This document shows positions 52,286 to 59,879 of a DNA stretch of 62,904 bases, piece after piece. Source of the DNA: Bacillota bacterium (GTDB lineage: Bacteria; Bacillota; Dehalobacteriia; UBA4068; UBA4997); contig JAETTP010000006.1 in NCBI GenBank assembly GCA_021769035.1, positions 1 through 62,904 on the forward strand, read 5' to 3'. The position numbers and the translations under genes are program-made. The notes below the pieces were generated by a model. That model was not told where the DNA came from and did no database searches. It saw nothing but the letters and a program-made list of their open reading frames with translations. Within the stretch, counting starts at the first letter, position 1, and each line of letters starts with the position of its first letter.

Positions 52286-52924
52286 CTATTTAGGCTGGTT
52301 AAAGAGAGGGGCGGCGGCCTGCCAAATGCGCTCGGCCACGGTTTCGGCATCGGCGTCAGCGTCGATTATCGCAATGTTTTCTTCGTTCTGCAATTTAGCA
52401 AAGGCGGTTAGGTACTGCCGGCGCACGGCCAGCAGGCGTTCCTCCTTTTCGTATAGCTCCGTGTGAAAACGGCCGGCTTGAATCCGGGCCAATGCCGTGG
52501 ATACGGGAATATCCAAAAATATAGTCAGGCTGGGCCGCAGAATTTCAGCGCTAGGGCGGTTGGCGTTAATCAGCCAATCCAAATCCATATCCACGCTTTG
52601 GTAGGCGTAGGAAGAAAAATAGTAGCGGTCGGTCAGCACGCAAACGCCTGCCTCAATTTGCTGGCAGATACCGTCGGCGCTGTTCAGCAAGTGGTCCAGC
52701 CTGTCCGCCACAAAAAGGCTGGCCATCACGCGATTGTCGGCAAGGGTGCGGCCGGTTAAAATTTGCCGAATTAGCGAGCCTACGGGGCCGCCGGTGGGCT
52801 CCTGGGTTAAGTAATGTTTGATATTTAGCTGGGCAAGGCGGGCGGCCAGCTTTTGCAGCTGGGTGGTTTTGCCGGAGCCGTCGATACCCTCCAACGCTAA
52901 AAAAATACCTTTTGCTTGAGTCAT
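52286..52924 (-). CDS. tmk: Thymidylate kinase
   Basis: Phosphorylates dTMP to dTDP. 212 residues with P-loop LEGIDGSGKTTQ (about 11-22), DRYYFSSYAYQ as the DRY/substrate motif, and FLDIPVSTALARI followed by a lid region. Full length. Its start overlaps the end of the upstream gene at 52921 by 4 nt, so it is the last gene of a leftward three-gene unit. Confidence 0.95.
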   Translation of the reverse strand: MTQAKGIFLALEGIDGSGKTTQLQKLAARLAQLNIKHYLTQEPTGGPVGSLIRQILTGRTLADNRVMASLFVADRLDHLLNSADGICQQIEAGVCVLTDRYYFSSYAYQSVDMDLDWLINANRPSAEILRPSLTIFLDIPVSTALARIQAGRFHTELYEKEERLLAVRRQYLTAFAKLQNEENIAIIDADADAETVAERIWQAAAPLFNQPK

Positions 52925-53631
52925 AATTTGTCCTCTGCTTGTATTTGAATTTGTTGTTGAATAATATTATATAGATTTTGCCGCCAAAAATCAACCTTAA
53001 TTCTTAATTCGTCTGGGCTGGCGTTTTGCTCTTTAGCGGAGCGTTTGGCCTGCGTCCAAATCATAACCTCACAGAGGTTGTCCGGCGTATCCTGGTAAAA
53101 GGGGTTGTATTCCGCCAGGCTTTGCCGAATATAGTCCGGCGGGAATTGCCGCAGAAAACGCTGCTCCAGGAGCAGGCACTGAATATATGCGTAAATCAGG
53201 TGTATGCCGGTGTGGTTGGCAAGATTTTGCAAAATCGGATAATCCAATGTCAGAATGTTGTTTTGGGGCTCAAAACGCAAATCGTACCATTTGAAAAATT
53301 CTGGCAGGCCATTTACAACGGTGTTGCGCAGAAAATAGTTGCCATAATCAGAAAAATCTGCCAGCAACTCATTATATAAGACAAGAGCCTGCTGCGTTTT
53401 TTGCTCAAGCAGGCGATAGCCCAGTTTATAGGCCTGCGTTGCTGGCATTTTGGTTTTGCTTATCAGGGCTTGCGGCTGTTCGGTTTCCGCTGCCTGAATA
53501 CAATACAGCACTGCGGCCATCAGTTGCTGAGCCTTGGCGTTGCTGATTGAAGTGCTGTTGCTGGCGGTGTACCGGTCGGCCAATTCGGCAACAATCGGGA
53601 TCAGCTCTTCCATTGTATAGCTTGTTGTCAT
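52921..53631 (-). CDS. Uncharacterised protein (DUF6179-like region)
   Basis: 236 residues, mostly helical and soluble, rich in Gln, Leu and Tyr (LLEQKTQQALVLYNELLADF, LPEFFKWYDLRFEPQNN in pieces). No catalytic motif recognised. It follows the gene at 53638 after 6 nt and overlaps tmk. I associate this pair with two clostridial families of unknown function (DUF6323 then DUF6179), but from memory and without alignment; this protein is shorter than I would expect for DUF6179. Confidence 0.5.
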   Translation of the reverse strand: MTTSYTMEELIPIVAELADRYTASNSTSISNAKAQQLMAAVLYCIQAAETEQPQALISKTKMPATQAYKLGYRLLEQKTQQALVLYNELLADFSDYGNYFLRNTVVNGLPEFFKWYDLRFEPQNNILTLDYPILQNLANHTGIHLIYAYIQCLLLEQRFLRQFPPDYIRQSLAEYNPFYQDTPDNLCEVMIWTQAKRSAKEQNASPDELRIKVDFWRQNLYNIIQQQIQIQAEDKL

Positions 53632-53637
53632 TAGCGT

Positions 53638-54171
53638 TTACCTCCAGCAAATATCCTGCAAAGCTTGCAGATATAAATTGTAATCCCAACGCTGCACCTC
53701 GTCGAACTTGGCATATTCACCTGGCTCGGCAGAATTTTGGTAACCATTATAACCGGCCCGGATTGCTTGGGCAAAGTTGTATAAACAGGTGTTTTCCAGA
53801 TAATCCAAATCTCCGAAGCAGAGATTTTCAAACTGTTCTTTCATTAAGCGAATGAGCTCGTCGTCAGTAATTTCATCTTGCATTTCATTTTTGTAGAGAT
53901 AAAAAATTTCCTGCAAGCGAATGATGCTATTTACAAAGTTGTTTTGGTTGAGGTAGGCAGAGTTGCAAAATTCATAAATAATTTTTGGCGTGATACTAGG
54001 GCCAAATTCCACGCGCATTTGCTCTTGCAAGGTGCGGCGGCTTTCCTGCGCAATCAGATTGGCCTCCTGTTCGCTTAAAACCAAACCAAATTTTTGGCTG
54101 TGCCGGTTGGTTTGCAGTACCTGATCAGTTATGTTTTCTCTTTGCCAGCTAATTAACCAATTTTCTGCCAT
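53638..54171 (-). CDS. Uncharacterised protein (DUF6323-like)
   Basis: 177 residues, soluble, acidic, helical. Patterns such as FGLVLSEQEANLIAQESRRTL, IIYEFCNSAYLNQNNF and EIFYLYKNEMQDEITDDELI recall the clostridial DUF6323 family as I remember it. Function unknown. First gene of the leftward unit with the 52921 gene and tmk. RBS GGAGGA before ATG. Confidence 0.55.
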   Translation of the reverse strand: MAENWLISWQRENITDQVLQTNRHSQKFGLVLSEQEANLIAQESRRTLQEQMRVEFGPSITPKIIYEFCNSAYLNQNNFVNSIIRLQEIFYLYKNEMQDEITDDELIRLMKEQFENLCFGDLDYLENTCLYNFAQAIRAGYNGYQNSAEPGEYAKFDEVQRWDYNLYLQALQDICWR

Positions 54172-54275
54172 AAGCTTGTCCTCCTCGATGTCTTGTTGGG
54201 AAGCTTATTATAGCACGCCGCTTTGCTTAAAACCAGTCTTGTTTTTTGTCTATTTTTATGTTATAATATAAATGG

Positions 54276-54302
54276 AAAGAGAGAGCGTTTGGCTCTCTCT
54301 TT
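54276..54302 (-). terminator. Hairpin after the cotJC remnant
   Basis: AAAGAGAGAGC and GCTCTCTCTTT form a perfect 11-bp stem with a 5-nt loop. It lies just past the stop codon of the leftward cotJC remnant and was probably its terminator. Confidence 0.6.
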
Positions 54303-54308
54303 TGCTGT

Positions 54309-54518
54309 TTATTTGCTGGCAGGAAATTCTGGATTAAAAGCATAGAAATTGCGGCAGTTTAAGCGGTCTTTAGTACGCTCAAGCGCTTCGCCGAACCGTT
54401 GAAAATGGACAATCTCCCTTTCACGTAGGAACTTTATTGGGTCAAGAACATCAGGGTCGTCAACCAACATTATGATGTTATCATAGGTTGTGCGAGCCTT
54501 TTGTTCTGCTACAATTAC
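54309..54518 (-). pseudogene. cotJC: 3' remnant of cotJC (spore coat manganese catalase-like)
   Basis: Read leftward, 69 codons without a stop encode the C-terminus of a CotJC/manganese catalase protein: VAEQKARTTYDNI, VDDPDVLDPIKFLREREIVH and FQRFGEALERTKDRLN are diagnostic, and the E-R-E and H-F metal-ligand helix is intact. The frame is closed upstream by a TGA at 54519-54521, and the N-terminal two thirds are missing; unrelated sequence takes over. No cotJA or cotJB is present. The remnant supports a spore-forming ancestry and shows that the coat gene has been lost here. Confidence 0.8.
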
Positions 54519-54637
54519 TCAAGAACAAACTTTTAGAAAAGACCTTAGCCATTCCGCCAAAAATGGATGCAAGTGATGTTATCAACTTAGATTTGATTTA
54601 TGTAGTTTTAGGGAATTTTTTGCAGAAGGTTTGGTAA
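54506..54637 (+). pseudogene. C-terminal fragment of an unidentified gene
   Basis: Directly across the cotJC break, the + strand has an open stretch ending at TAA 54635-54637 that reads like a protein end (KNKLLEKTLAIPPKM, then DLIYVVLGNFLQKVW). No start codon with an RBS and no recognised family. It may be the other side of the deletion or insertion that cut cotJC, or chance. The following 100 bases to 54738 hold nothing I can name. Confidence 0.3.
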
Positions 54638-54738
54638 TATATTGGAAAAATAGGGCAAAGCTGCTCTATAGCATAGCTAGTTCGGCTGCTGGTTTTTTGG
54701 CTTATCTGCCTGGCAAGTGGGCAATAGTGGCGCATTGT

Positions 54739-54972
54739 TTAAGGCTCTATGGTAAGCAGACTGTCAATGGAGCAGCCTGATTGTTCACTTATATTGTAGG
54801 CCAGTGATAAGGAAACGTCGGTATCTTTGCTTTTCAGATTGCGCAGATAACGGTCGGTTATTCCCCAATTTTTGGCCAATTCCTCCTGGGTCAGGCCGGA
54901 TTCTTTAATTATCACGGCAATTTTTTCGTGATTTAACAATGCCTTTTTGGCTCTTTTTCTCATATACATCAA
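54739..54972 (-). CDS. Small HTH protein (XRE-like)
   Basis: 77 residues. ALLNHEKIAVIIKESGLTQEELAKNWGITDRYLRNLKSKDTDVSL (seen in pieces) is a Cro/C1-type HTH; the C-terminus (AYNISEQSGCSIDSLLTIEP) completes the fold. No partner domain. RBS AAAGGA before ATG. It sits alone in an AT-rich decayed stretch and may be a remnant regulator of a mobile or lost element. The target is unknown. Confidence 0.65.
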   Translation of the reverse strand: MMYMRKRAKKALLNHEKIAVIIKESGLTQEELAKNWGITDRYLRNLKSKDTDVSLSLAYNISEQSGCSIDSLLTIEP

Positions 54973-55260
54973 ATCCTTTCTATATCTTAATAATAAAGGA
55001 TTTTAATAAGATTTTACAGGAATTGCAGTTCCGAATTAGGGATTTTTTATTCTTTTAAGTTGTTTAGTTTTAGCTTGTCAACACAAGGGTTTGGCAAAAT
55101 GACCAAAAAAGGCGTCGTTAAAGGTGAACATTCCCTTAGCTTGTTTCATAGAATAATATATAAAAATTACGTTTAAAATAGTACACTTTCTAATGGCGTA
55201 AATTTCATTATATAGACTATATATCCAGTTTTGGTTTAATGATAATTTTTTGTAAAAGTA
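54973..55260. other. AT-rich intergenic region, no gene seen
   Basis: About 290 bases with only very short frames. The best + strand ORF would have 25 codons without a convincing RBS. Composition is clearly more AT-rich than the rest of the window. Confidence 0.6.
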
Positions 55261-55289
55261 TTGTAAAAACAAATTAAGTATGTTATACT
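55261..55289 (+). promoter_or_regulatory. Promoter for the hemerythrin-protein leader
   Basis: TTGTAA (55261-55266), 17 nt, TATACT (55284-55289), giving a leader of about 250 nt before the ATG at 55550. Confidence 0.5.
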
Positions 55290-55330
55290 CTATATAATAT
55301 CTAAAGGATGCCTAAAGCAATGTTTATATC

Positions 55331-55466
55331 GGGTTTTTTGGTTCATCTTCTGCTGGAGATTTGACAATGTAAACCCTCTGTTCCCCTCTCCCTGCCTAAT
55401 TAGTAAGCTGTTTTGCCTGATTGATTGTGCGTGGAGAGAGGTGCGGTTGATTACTGTTAAATCAAC
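55331..55466 (+). other. Structured leader RNA, class not recognised
   Basis: Three helices can be drawn in order: GGGTTT/AAACCC (55331-55336 with 55371-55376), CCCCTCTCC/GGAGAGAGG (55383-55391 with 55433-55441, one mismatch) and GTTGATT/AATCAAC (55446-55452 with 55460-55466). A further GCTTTT/AAAAGC hairpin lies near 55480-55505, before the RBS AAAGGAGG. The helices do not fit any riboswitch I know. An AGAGGTGCG block recalls the lysine switch, but the rest does not. Confidence 0.4.
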
Positions 55467-55549
55467 TGCTAGAAACTGCGAGGAAGTGGCTTTTAGCAAA
55501 AAAGCTGCATAAACAATGGCTTATTAATTGCAGCAAAGGAGGATTTCTT

Positions 55550-57100
55550 ATGGATACCAAGTTTGAATGGCGGGACGAGTTTAATATTGGTGTTGATATT
55601 ATTGATAAGGAACACCAGCGGCTTTTTAAGATTATTAACAAGCTGTTTTTGTTTAAGGATGAGGGCAAGGATGACCAATGGACTTGTCAAGAAGGCATCA
55701 AATTCTTTAAAGGGCATGCAATAAAGCACTTTGCTGAGGAAGAGGCCTATATGGAGTCTATCGGCTATGCAGGCCTGGAGCAGCATAAAATCATACATGA
55801 TGGTTTTAAACAGAACACTTTGCCGGCGCTTGAGCAGGAGTTGGAGAGAACAAATTATGCGCCAGATGCAGTGGATCATTTTCTGGGGGTGTGCGCGGGC
55901 TGGTTGATTGGCCACACAATGACTGAAGATCAGGCGATTGCTGGCAAACATATTCGCAAATGGGAACACTTACTGCCAAATGATGAAATGATGGCTATGC
56001 GCAAGGTAATCATTCAGTTGTTGTTTGATATGTTTCATTTGGAATCCCAGCTGATTAGCGACGTTTATAATGGTGAGAAATTTGGCCGCGGCGTTTATTA
56101 TCGTCTGGTTTACGGCACTAAGAGTGATAAAAGGACCAAAGAAGTTCTTCTGGTTTTTGAAGAAAAACTGCTGATTAACACTGTTGGCAAAATTATGGGT
56201 ATCAAAACCAACAAACTGGACAATATGCTAATTCACGCTGTGCGTTACACGGCGCGTCGCTTTGTGGAAAGCGTTATGGAGGCTTTCCCGTCTATGGATG
56301 ATTATATTTTAAAGGATGAAAATCTGCTTTCATATGACCAGTTCCATAAGGTGCTGACGGGGGAGAAGATGCAGGTGAGTTTGCTGTTTAACACCGGTGG
56401 CGCCGGTTACTTTGCTTACTGCATGATTGCGCCGCATTTGCTGGAGAAAGGTGTTGGCGATTCCGTTGAGGATGATTACGAGATGGACGAGGTTGACAGG
56501 TATTTGACGCAACATAGGACTAAAAGGCCTAAGGTAGCCAAGGCGCCTAAGCCGGAGGAACTGGAAGATGATGGATACTCTCTGGATGAGCTGGATAAGT
56601 ATTTGGCACAGAATAAAACGGCCAAACCTAAGACACAGAAAATTTCTCAGCCGGAAACGTTGGTAGAGGAAAGCAATGTGAAAGATAAAGTGGCCCGCTA
56701 TCTTACACAGTTTGAGGAGCAGGAGGAGAAAAACAAAAAGCACAAGGTGTTAGTGGTGGACGATTCTATGACGATGCGTTATGGTATGAAAAAGCTCCTG
56801 GATGATGATTATGAGGTGGCTATGGTGGATTCCGGAGTGGCTGCAATCCGGGCGATTATCTTAAATCGGCCTGATCTGGTGTTGCTGGATTATGAAATGC
56901 CGGTTTGCGATGGTCGCCAGACTTTGGAAATGTTGCGTTCTCTGCCGGAATTTGCCGGCGTGCCAGTTGTGTTTTTAACTGGCCGAAGCGATCCGGCCAG
57001 CGTGCGCAATGTGATGTCATTAAATCCGGCCGGTTACTTGCTGAAGAATCTGAAACCGGCAGATATTAAGAAAAAGATTGACGCATTTTTTGTGAAATAA
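55550..57100 (+). CDS. Hemerythrin / CheX-like / response regulator receiver protein
   Basis: 516 residues, cytosolic. About 1-130 is a bacteriohemerythrin with the di-iron ligands in DKEHQRLF (H22), GHAIKHFAEEE (H56, H60, E64) and EQHKIIHD (H79, H83). About 150-285 resembles the CheX phosphatase-type fold (LLINTVGKIMGIKTN). About 300-390 is an acidic linker with three related units (VDRYLTQ, LDKYLAQ, VARYLTQ). About 398-516 is a receiver domain with VVDDSMTMR, phospho-acceptor Asp in LVLLDYEMP, and FLTGRSD. It may sense oxygen or NO and feed into chemotaxis signalling. Neighbour of a chemoreceptor gene. Confidence 0.87.
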   Translation: MDTKFEWRDEFNIGVDIIDKEHQRLFKIINKLFLFKDEGKDDQWTCQEGIKFFKGHAIKHFAEEEAYMESIGYAGLEQHKIIHDGFKQNTLPALEQELERTNYAPDAVDHFLGVCAGWLIGHTMTEDQAIAGKHIRKWEHLLPNDEMMAMRKVIIQLLFDMFHLESQLISDVYNGEKFGRGVYYRLVYGTKSDKRTKEVLLVFEEKLLINTVGKIMGIKTNKLDNMLIHAVRYTARRFVESVMEAFPSMDDYILKDENLLSYDQFHKVLTGEKMQVSLLFNTGGAGYFAYCMIAPHLLEKGVGDSVEDDYEMDEVDRYLTQHRTKRPKVAKAPKPEELEDDGYSLDELDKYLAQNKTAKPKTQKISQPETLVEESNVKDKVARYLTQFEEQEEKNKKHKVLVVDDSMTMRYGMKKLLDDDYEVAMVDSGVAAIRAIILNRPDLVLLDYEMPVCDGRQTLEMLRSLPEFAGVPVVFLTGRSDPASVRNVMSLNPAGYLLKNLKPADIKKKIDAFFVK

Positions 57101-57141
57101 GTTTGTAAATAAATTAGTTAAAATATTTTAGTTTAAGTATA

Positions 57142-57179
57142 TTTTTAGCGGCGTTTTCCTCATAAAACGCCGCTAAAAA
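57142..57179. other. Perfect hairpin with T-run before and A-run after the stem
   Basis: TTTTTAGCGGCGTTTT and AAAACGCCGCTAAAAA are exact complements around the loop CCTCAT. It lies 40 nt after the hemerythrin gene. The flanks have the reverse order of a normal intrinsic terminator on both strands (T first, A last), because the A- and T-runs are part of the stem. It may still stop transcription or stabilise the mRNA 3' end. Confidence 0.6.
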
Positions 57180-57237
57180 AATGCCAAAAAATCTTGTGGT
57201 CTATTGGCAAAGAAAGCGAAAAAAGGGGTTTAATGTA

Positions 57238-57266
57238 TTGAAAATAAACTAATCATCGTATATAAT
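57238..57266 (+). promoter_or_regulatory. Promoter for the chemoreceptor gene
   Basis: TTGAAA (57238-57243), 17 nt, TATAAT (57261-57266), 64 nt before the ATG at 57330. Confidence 0.65.
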
Positions 57267-57329
57267 ATTAATGATGTTAAGAAAAAAGGGAGGGCAGGCT
57301 CTGGCTTTGGCAGCTTGTGGCGGAAAGAA

Positions 57330-59297
57330 ATGAAGAAGATACAAACAAAAATCATTGCAATGGTGGTTTTGGCGACTATATGTGTTTCTTTTATTACCGG
57401 AGGAATCAGCATGCTGGTTACGCGCTACTCCACTATTTCGGCTATTGAGAAAAATCTTGTGGAAACAGCCGAATTGGCTGCTTTGGCGGCGGAGAATATG
57501 ATTTCCACTTACACGCTGACGATTGCCGAAATTGCTTCTAATCCTATATTGGTGGATGATAATATATCCCTGGAGGAAAAACAGGCGTTTATTCAAGCGC
57601 GGGCTGAGGCCTACTATATGCGAATGGGCGGTCTGGCGGATTTAAATGGTTATGATGCGGTTAATCAAAAAGATATTTCACAGGAAACCTTTTTTCAGGC
57701 GGCTCGGCAAGGGCAAAACTATATGTCAACGCCTTACATAGATGGTACTGACGCTTATTTGATGGTGGCATCGCCTGTTTTTAAGGATGGCGCGGTGCAG
57801 AGTGTAATTTACTTTCAATGTGATACTTACGTTTTGCAGTCTATTATTGAGGGATTGCAAATTGGCGAGGAAGGCGAAGCCTATATTCTGGATAAGACGG
57901 GCACTACTATTGCTTATGTAGATCAGCAGTCGGTTTTGGGGAAGGAAAATATTATTCAGCAGGCGGCGGCAGATCCCGCCAATAAGGATTTGCAGACAGT
58001 GGCGGCGATTGAAAAACGAATGATTGCCGGTGAGCTCGGTGTGGAGCAATATGCCTACAAGGCCGATCATTCTAATAATATCCAGGCCTATGCTCCTATT
58101 AATGGTACGGATGGCTGGTCTATTGCCGTGAACATTGACGAAGACGAGTTTATGCGGCCAGCCTTTTTCGGCAATATTTTTCAGGTTGTGACCTGTGTGC
58201 TGGCCTGCATTGTGGTGATTATTGTTTCGGTTAGAATTAGTCGTTCTATTGCTAATCCGATTGTGCGTTGCGCTGCTCGTTTGCAAGCGCTGACTAATGG
58301 TGATCTGCAAAGCGCAGTGCCGCAGGTGGTCGGCCAGGATGAAACCAGGGTGCTGGCTGATTCCACCGCGCGTTTGGTTAGTGATTTTGCGCGGATTGTT
58401 CAGGAAATTGACCGTTTGCTCAGCGCTATTGCGAACGGGGATTTGACGCAACAAAGTGATAGTCATTATTATCCGGGTGATTTTGCAGTTTTGCAAAAAT
58501 CGCTGCAAATTATTACGGAAAAACTGAACAAGACGATGTCTGGTATTGTGGATGCTTCTGTGCAGGTTTCCAACGGTTCGGTTAATGTGGCTGCCAGCAG
58601 CTCGGTGCTTTCTCAGGGGGCGTTGGCCCAGACCAGCGCGGTGGAGGAGCTTTCGGCCACGATTGACGATATGAACCGAGGCGCTCAATCTACAGCCCAA
58701 ATGACGCAACAGGCTAAAGATACTGTCAATGGCGCAGGTGTGAAGTTGCAGGAAAGTAAGGAATATATTGATAATCTGAATCAGGCAATGAATTTGATTA
58801 CGGAATCTTCCGGTGAAATTAGCCGGATTATTGATACTATTGAGAATATTGCTTTTCAGACTAATATTTTGGCTCTGAATGCCGCCGTGGAAGCTGCCAG
58901 AGCTGGTTCTGCCGGCAAGGGCTTTGCCGTGGTGGCAGATGAGGTGCGCAATCTGGCAACAAAATCTGACGAGGCGGCCAAAGCCACGCAGGAACTGATT
59001 AAACGTTCCGTGGACGCTGTGGAAAGCGGTAGTGTGGTTGTGGGCCGGGTTACGGAATCGGTTCGGGATATGGCGGCTTTGGCTGAGCAGGCTGTGCAGC
59101 AAATGGAACTGGTTACGGAGGCCGTTGTTGGCCAAACCGGAGCAATTGAGCAGGTGGCTGTGGGTATTGACCAGATTGCGGGCGTGGTGCAGGCTAACTC
59201 GGCCACGGCGGAGGAAAGCGCAGCCACCAGCCAGGAACTTTCCGGTCAGGCTGATATGCTGAAACAGCTGGTTGGCAGCTTTAAGCTGCGTAATTAA
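57330..59297 (+). CDS. Methyl-accepting chemotaxis protein with dCache sensor
   Basis: 655 residues from ATG 57330 (GGCGGAAAG upstream). Transmembrane helix about 7-28, a periplasm-side dCache domain (about 35-270; QCDTYVLQSIIEGLQIGEEGEAYILDKTG in pieces is typical), a second helix (about 280-303), HAMP (RISRSIANPIVRCAARLQAL) and a signalling domain with the hairpin tip FQTNILALNAAVEAARAG. No C-terminal receptor pentapeptide. It senses a small external ligand and controls CheA. Monocistronic, with its own promoter. Confidence 0.93.
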   Translation: MKKIQTKIIAMVVLATICVSFITGGISMLVTRYSTISAIEKNLVETAELAALAAENMISTYTLTIAEIASNPILVDDNISLEEKQAFIQARAEAYYMRMGGLADLNGYDAVNQKDISQETFFQAARQGQNYMSTPYIDGTDAYLMVASPVFKDGAVQSVIYFQCDTYVLQSIIEGLQIGEEGEAYILDKTGTTIAYVDQQSVLGKENIIQQAAADPANKDLQTVAAIEKRMIAGELGVEQYAYKADHSNNIQAYAPINGTDGWSIAVNIDEDEFMRPAFFGNIFQVVTCVLACIVVIIVSVRISRSIANPIVRCAARLQALTNGDLQSAVPQVVGQDETRVLADSTARLVSDFARIVQEIDRLLSAIANGDLTQQSDSHYYPGDFAVLQKSLQIITEKLNKTMSGIVDASVQVSNGSVNVAASSSVLSQGALAQTSAVEELSATIDDMNRGAQSTAQMTQQAKDTVNGAGVKLQESKEYIDNLNQAMNLITESSGEISRIIDTIENIAFQTNILALNAAVEAARAGSAGKGFAVVADEVRNLATKSDEAAKATQELIKRSVDAVESGSVVVGRVTESVRDMAALAEQAVQQMELVTEAVVGQTGAIEQVAVGIDQIAGVVQANSATAEESAATSQELSGQADMLKQLVGSFKLRN

Positions 59298-59428
59298 TCG
59301 CTTGCTGCGCTTGTCATTAGCAGTTTGGCTCGATGTTGCATATATTAAAACGGTGGCAAAAAACTTTGTTGACATTTGTTTAGGCGATAACTAAAAAATA
59401 TTGTAAAATATAAGAAAAAGTATTGTAT

Positions 59429-59457
59429 TTGTCAGTAAAGTTTGTTACAATTATAAT
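59429..59457 (+). promoter_or_regulatory. Promoter of the triple-riboswitch leader
   Basis: TTGTCA (59429-59434), 17 nt, TATAAT (59452-59457). The transcript would start near 59464, giving a leader of about 550 nt before the short ORF at 60014. Confidence 0.7.
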
Positions 59458-59490
59458 GTATACAAAGGTATTTACGGAAGATTTATTTTT

Positions 59491-59534
59491 ACAAATTTAT
59501 CTGATGATGTTGAACGGTTGTCAGATAAATTTGT
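59491..59534 (+). other. Hairpin at the 5' end of the riboswitch leader
   Basis: ACAAATTTATCTGA and TCAGATAAATTTGT are perfect 14-bp arms around a 16-nt loop, followed by a T-rich stretch (CTGTTTTTAGGTTTTTAG). It is the first structure in the transcript, before the aptamers. It could be an early terminator or a 5' stabilising stem. A six-codon frame (ATG at 59590, RBS-like AAAGGGGGG) lies between it and the first aptamer. Confidence 0.6.
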
Positions 59535-59695
59535 CGTATCTGTTTTTAGGTTTTTAGTTTGCTCTAATTGATAGATATTGAAAGGGGGGATGCCTATGCG
59601 TTTAGCTTAGGTTTCGGTTCCAGAGCCGGATTTACTGGGCAGATGATTGGCTGGAGCAATGGATATCGAACTTTTATTAAACTTCTCTTGAAGGA

Positions 59696-59785
59696 ACACT
59701 GGGCAAACCCAGCAAAAGCTGGGGACGCAAAGCTATAGGGGCTAAGTTCTACATCTTGTTGGGTGAGGATACGCCAGCCTGGCCG
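59696..59785 (+). ncRNA. c-di-GMP-I (GEMM) riboswitch aptamer 1
   Basis: GGGCAAAC, stem-loop CCCAGC-AAAA-GCTGGG, the GGGACGCAAAGCT block and the GGGGCTAAG...GCCAGCCTGGCCGC 3' part match the GEMM-I consensus. The G before CAAAC (59703), equivalent to the ligand-contacting G20 of the Vibrio Vc2 RNA, is present, as is the GCAAAGC adenosine. This predicts c-di-GMP rather than cGAMP recognition. First of three tandem copies. Confidence 0.93.
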
Positions 59786-59791
59786 CTGAAT

Positions 59792-59876
59792 TTTAGGCAA
59801 ACTCAGCCAAAGCTGAGGACGCAAAGCTATGGGGGCTTAAACCTGACCTGAGGTTGGGAGTGCCAGCCCGGCTGCT
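59792..59876 (+). ncRNA. c-di-GMP-I (GEMM) riboswitch aptamer 2
   Basis: AGGCAAAC, stem-loop CTCAGC-CAAA-GCTGAG, GGACGCAAAGCTATGGGGGC and TGCCAGCCCGGCTGC. It starts 94 nt after the equivalent base of aptamer 1. The CTCAGC/GCTGAG stem keeps pairing although its bases differ from copies 1 and 3, good evidence that the structure is maintained. The conserved G is at 59797. Confidence 0.93.
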
Positions 59877-59879
59877 AAT

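Noticed and set aside
54973-55290. Possible prophage or insertion-sequence remnant around the lone HTH gene
   Set aside because: No integrase, transposase, terminal repeats or target duplication could be found; only AT-rich DNA.
55290-55499. Leftward 69-codon frame in the hemerythrin leader
   Set aside because: No RBS and no known family; it overlaps the helices of the + strand leader.
55436-55549. Lysine riboswitch upstream of the hemerythrin gene
   Set aside because: Only the AGAGGTGCG block resembles it; the remaining conserved blocks and the five-helix plan are missing.
57726-59375. Leftward open frame of 549 codons across the chemoreceptor gene
   Set aside because: Antisense to an intact MCP with all its motifs; the product is Arg/His/Asn-rich without any domain.
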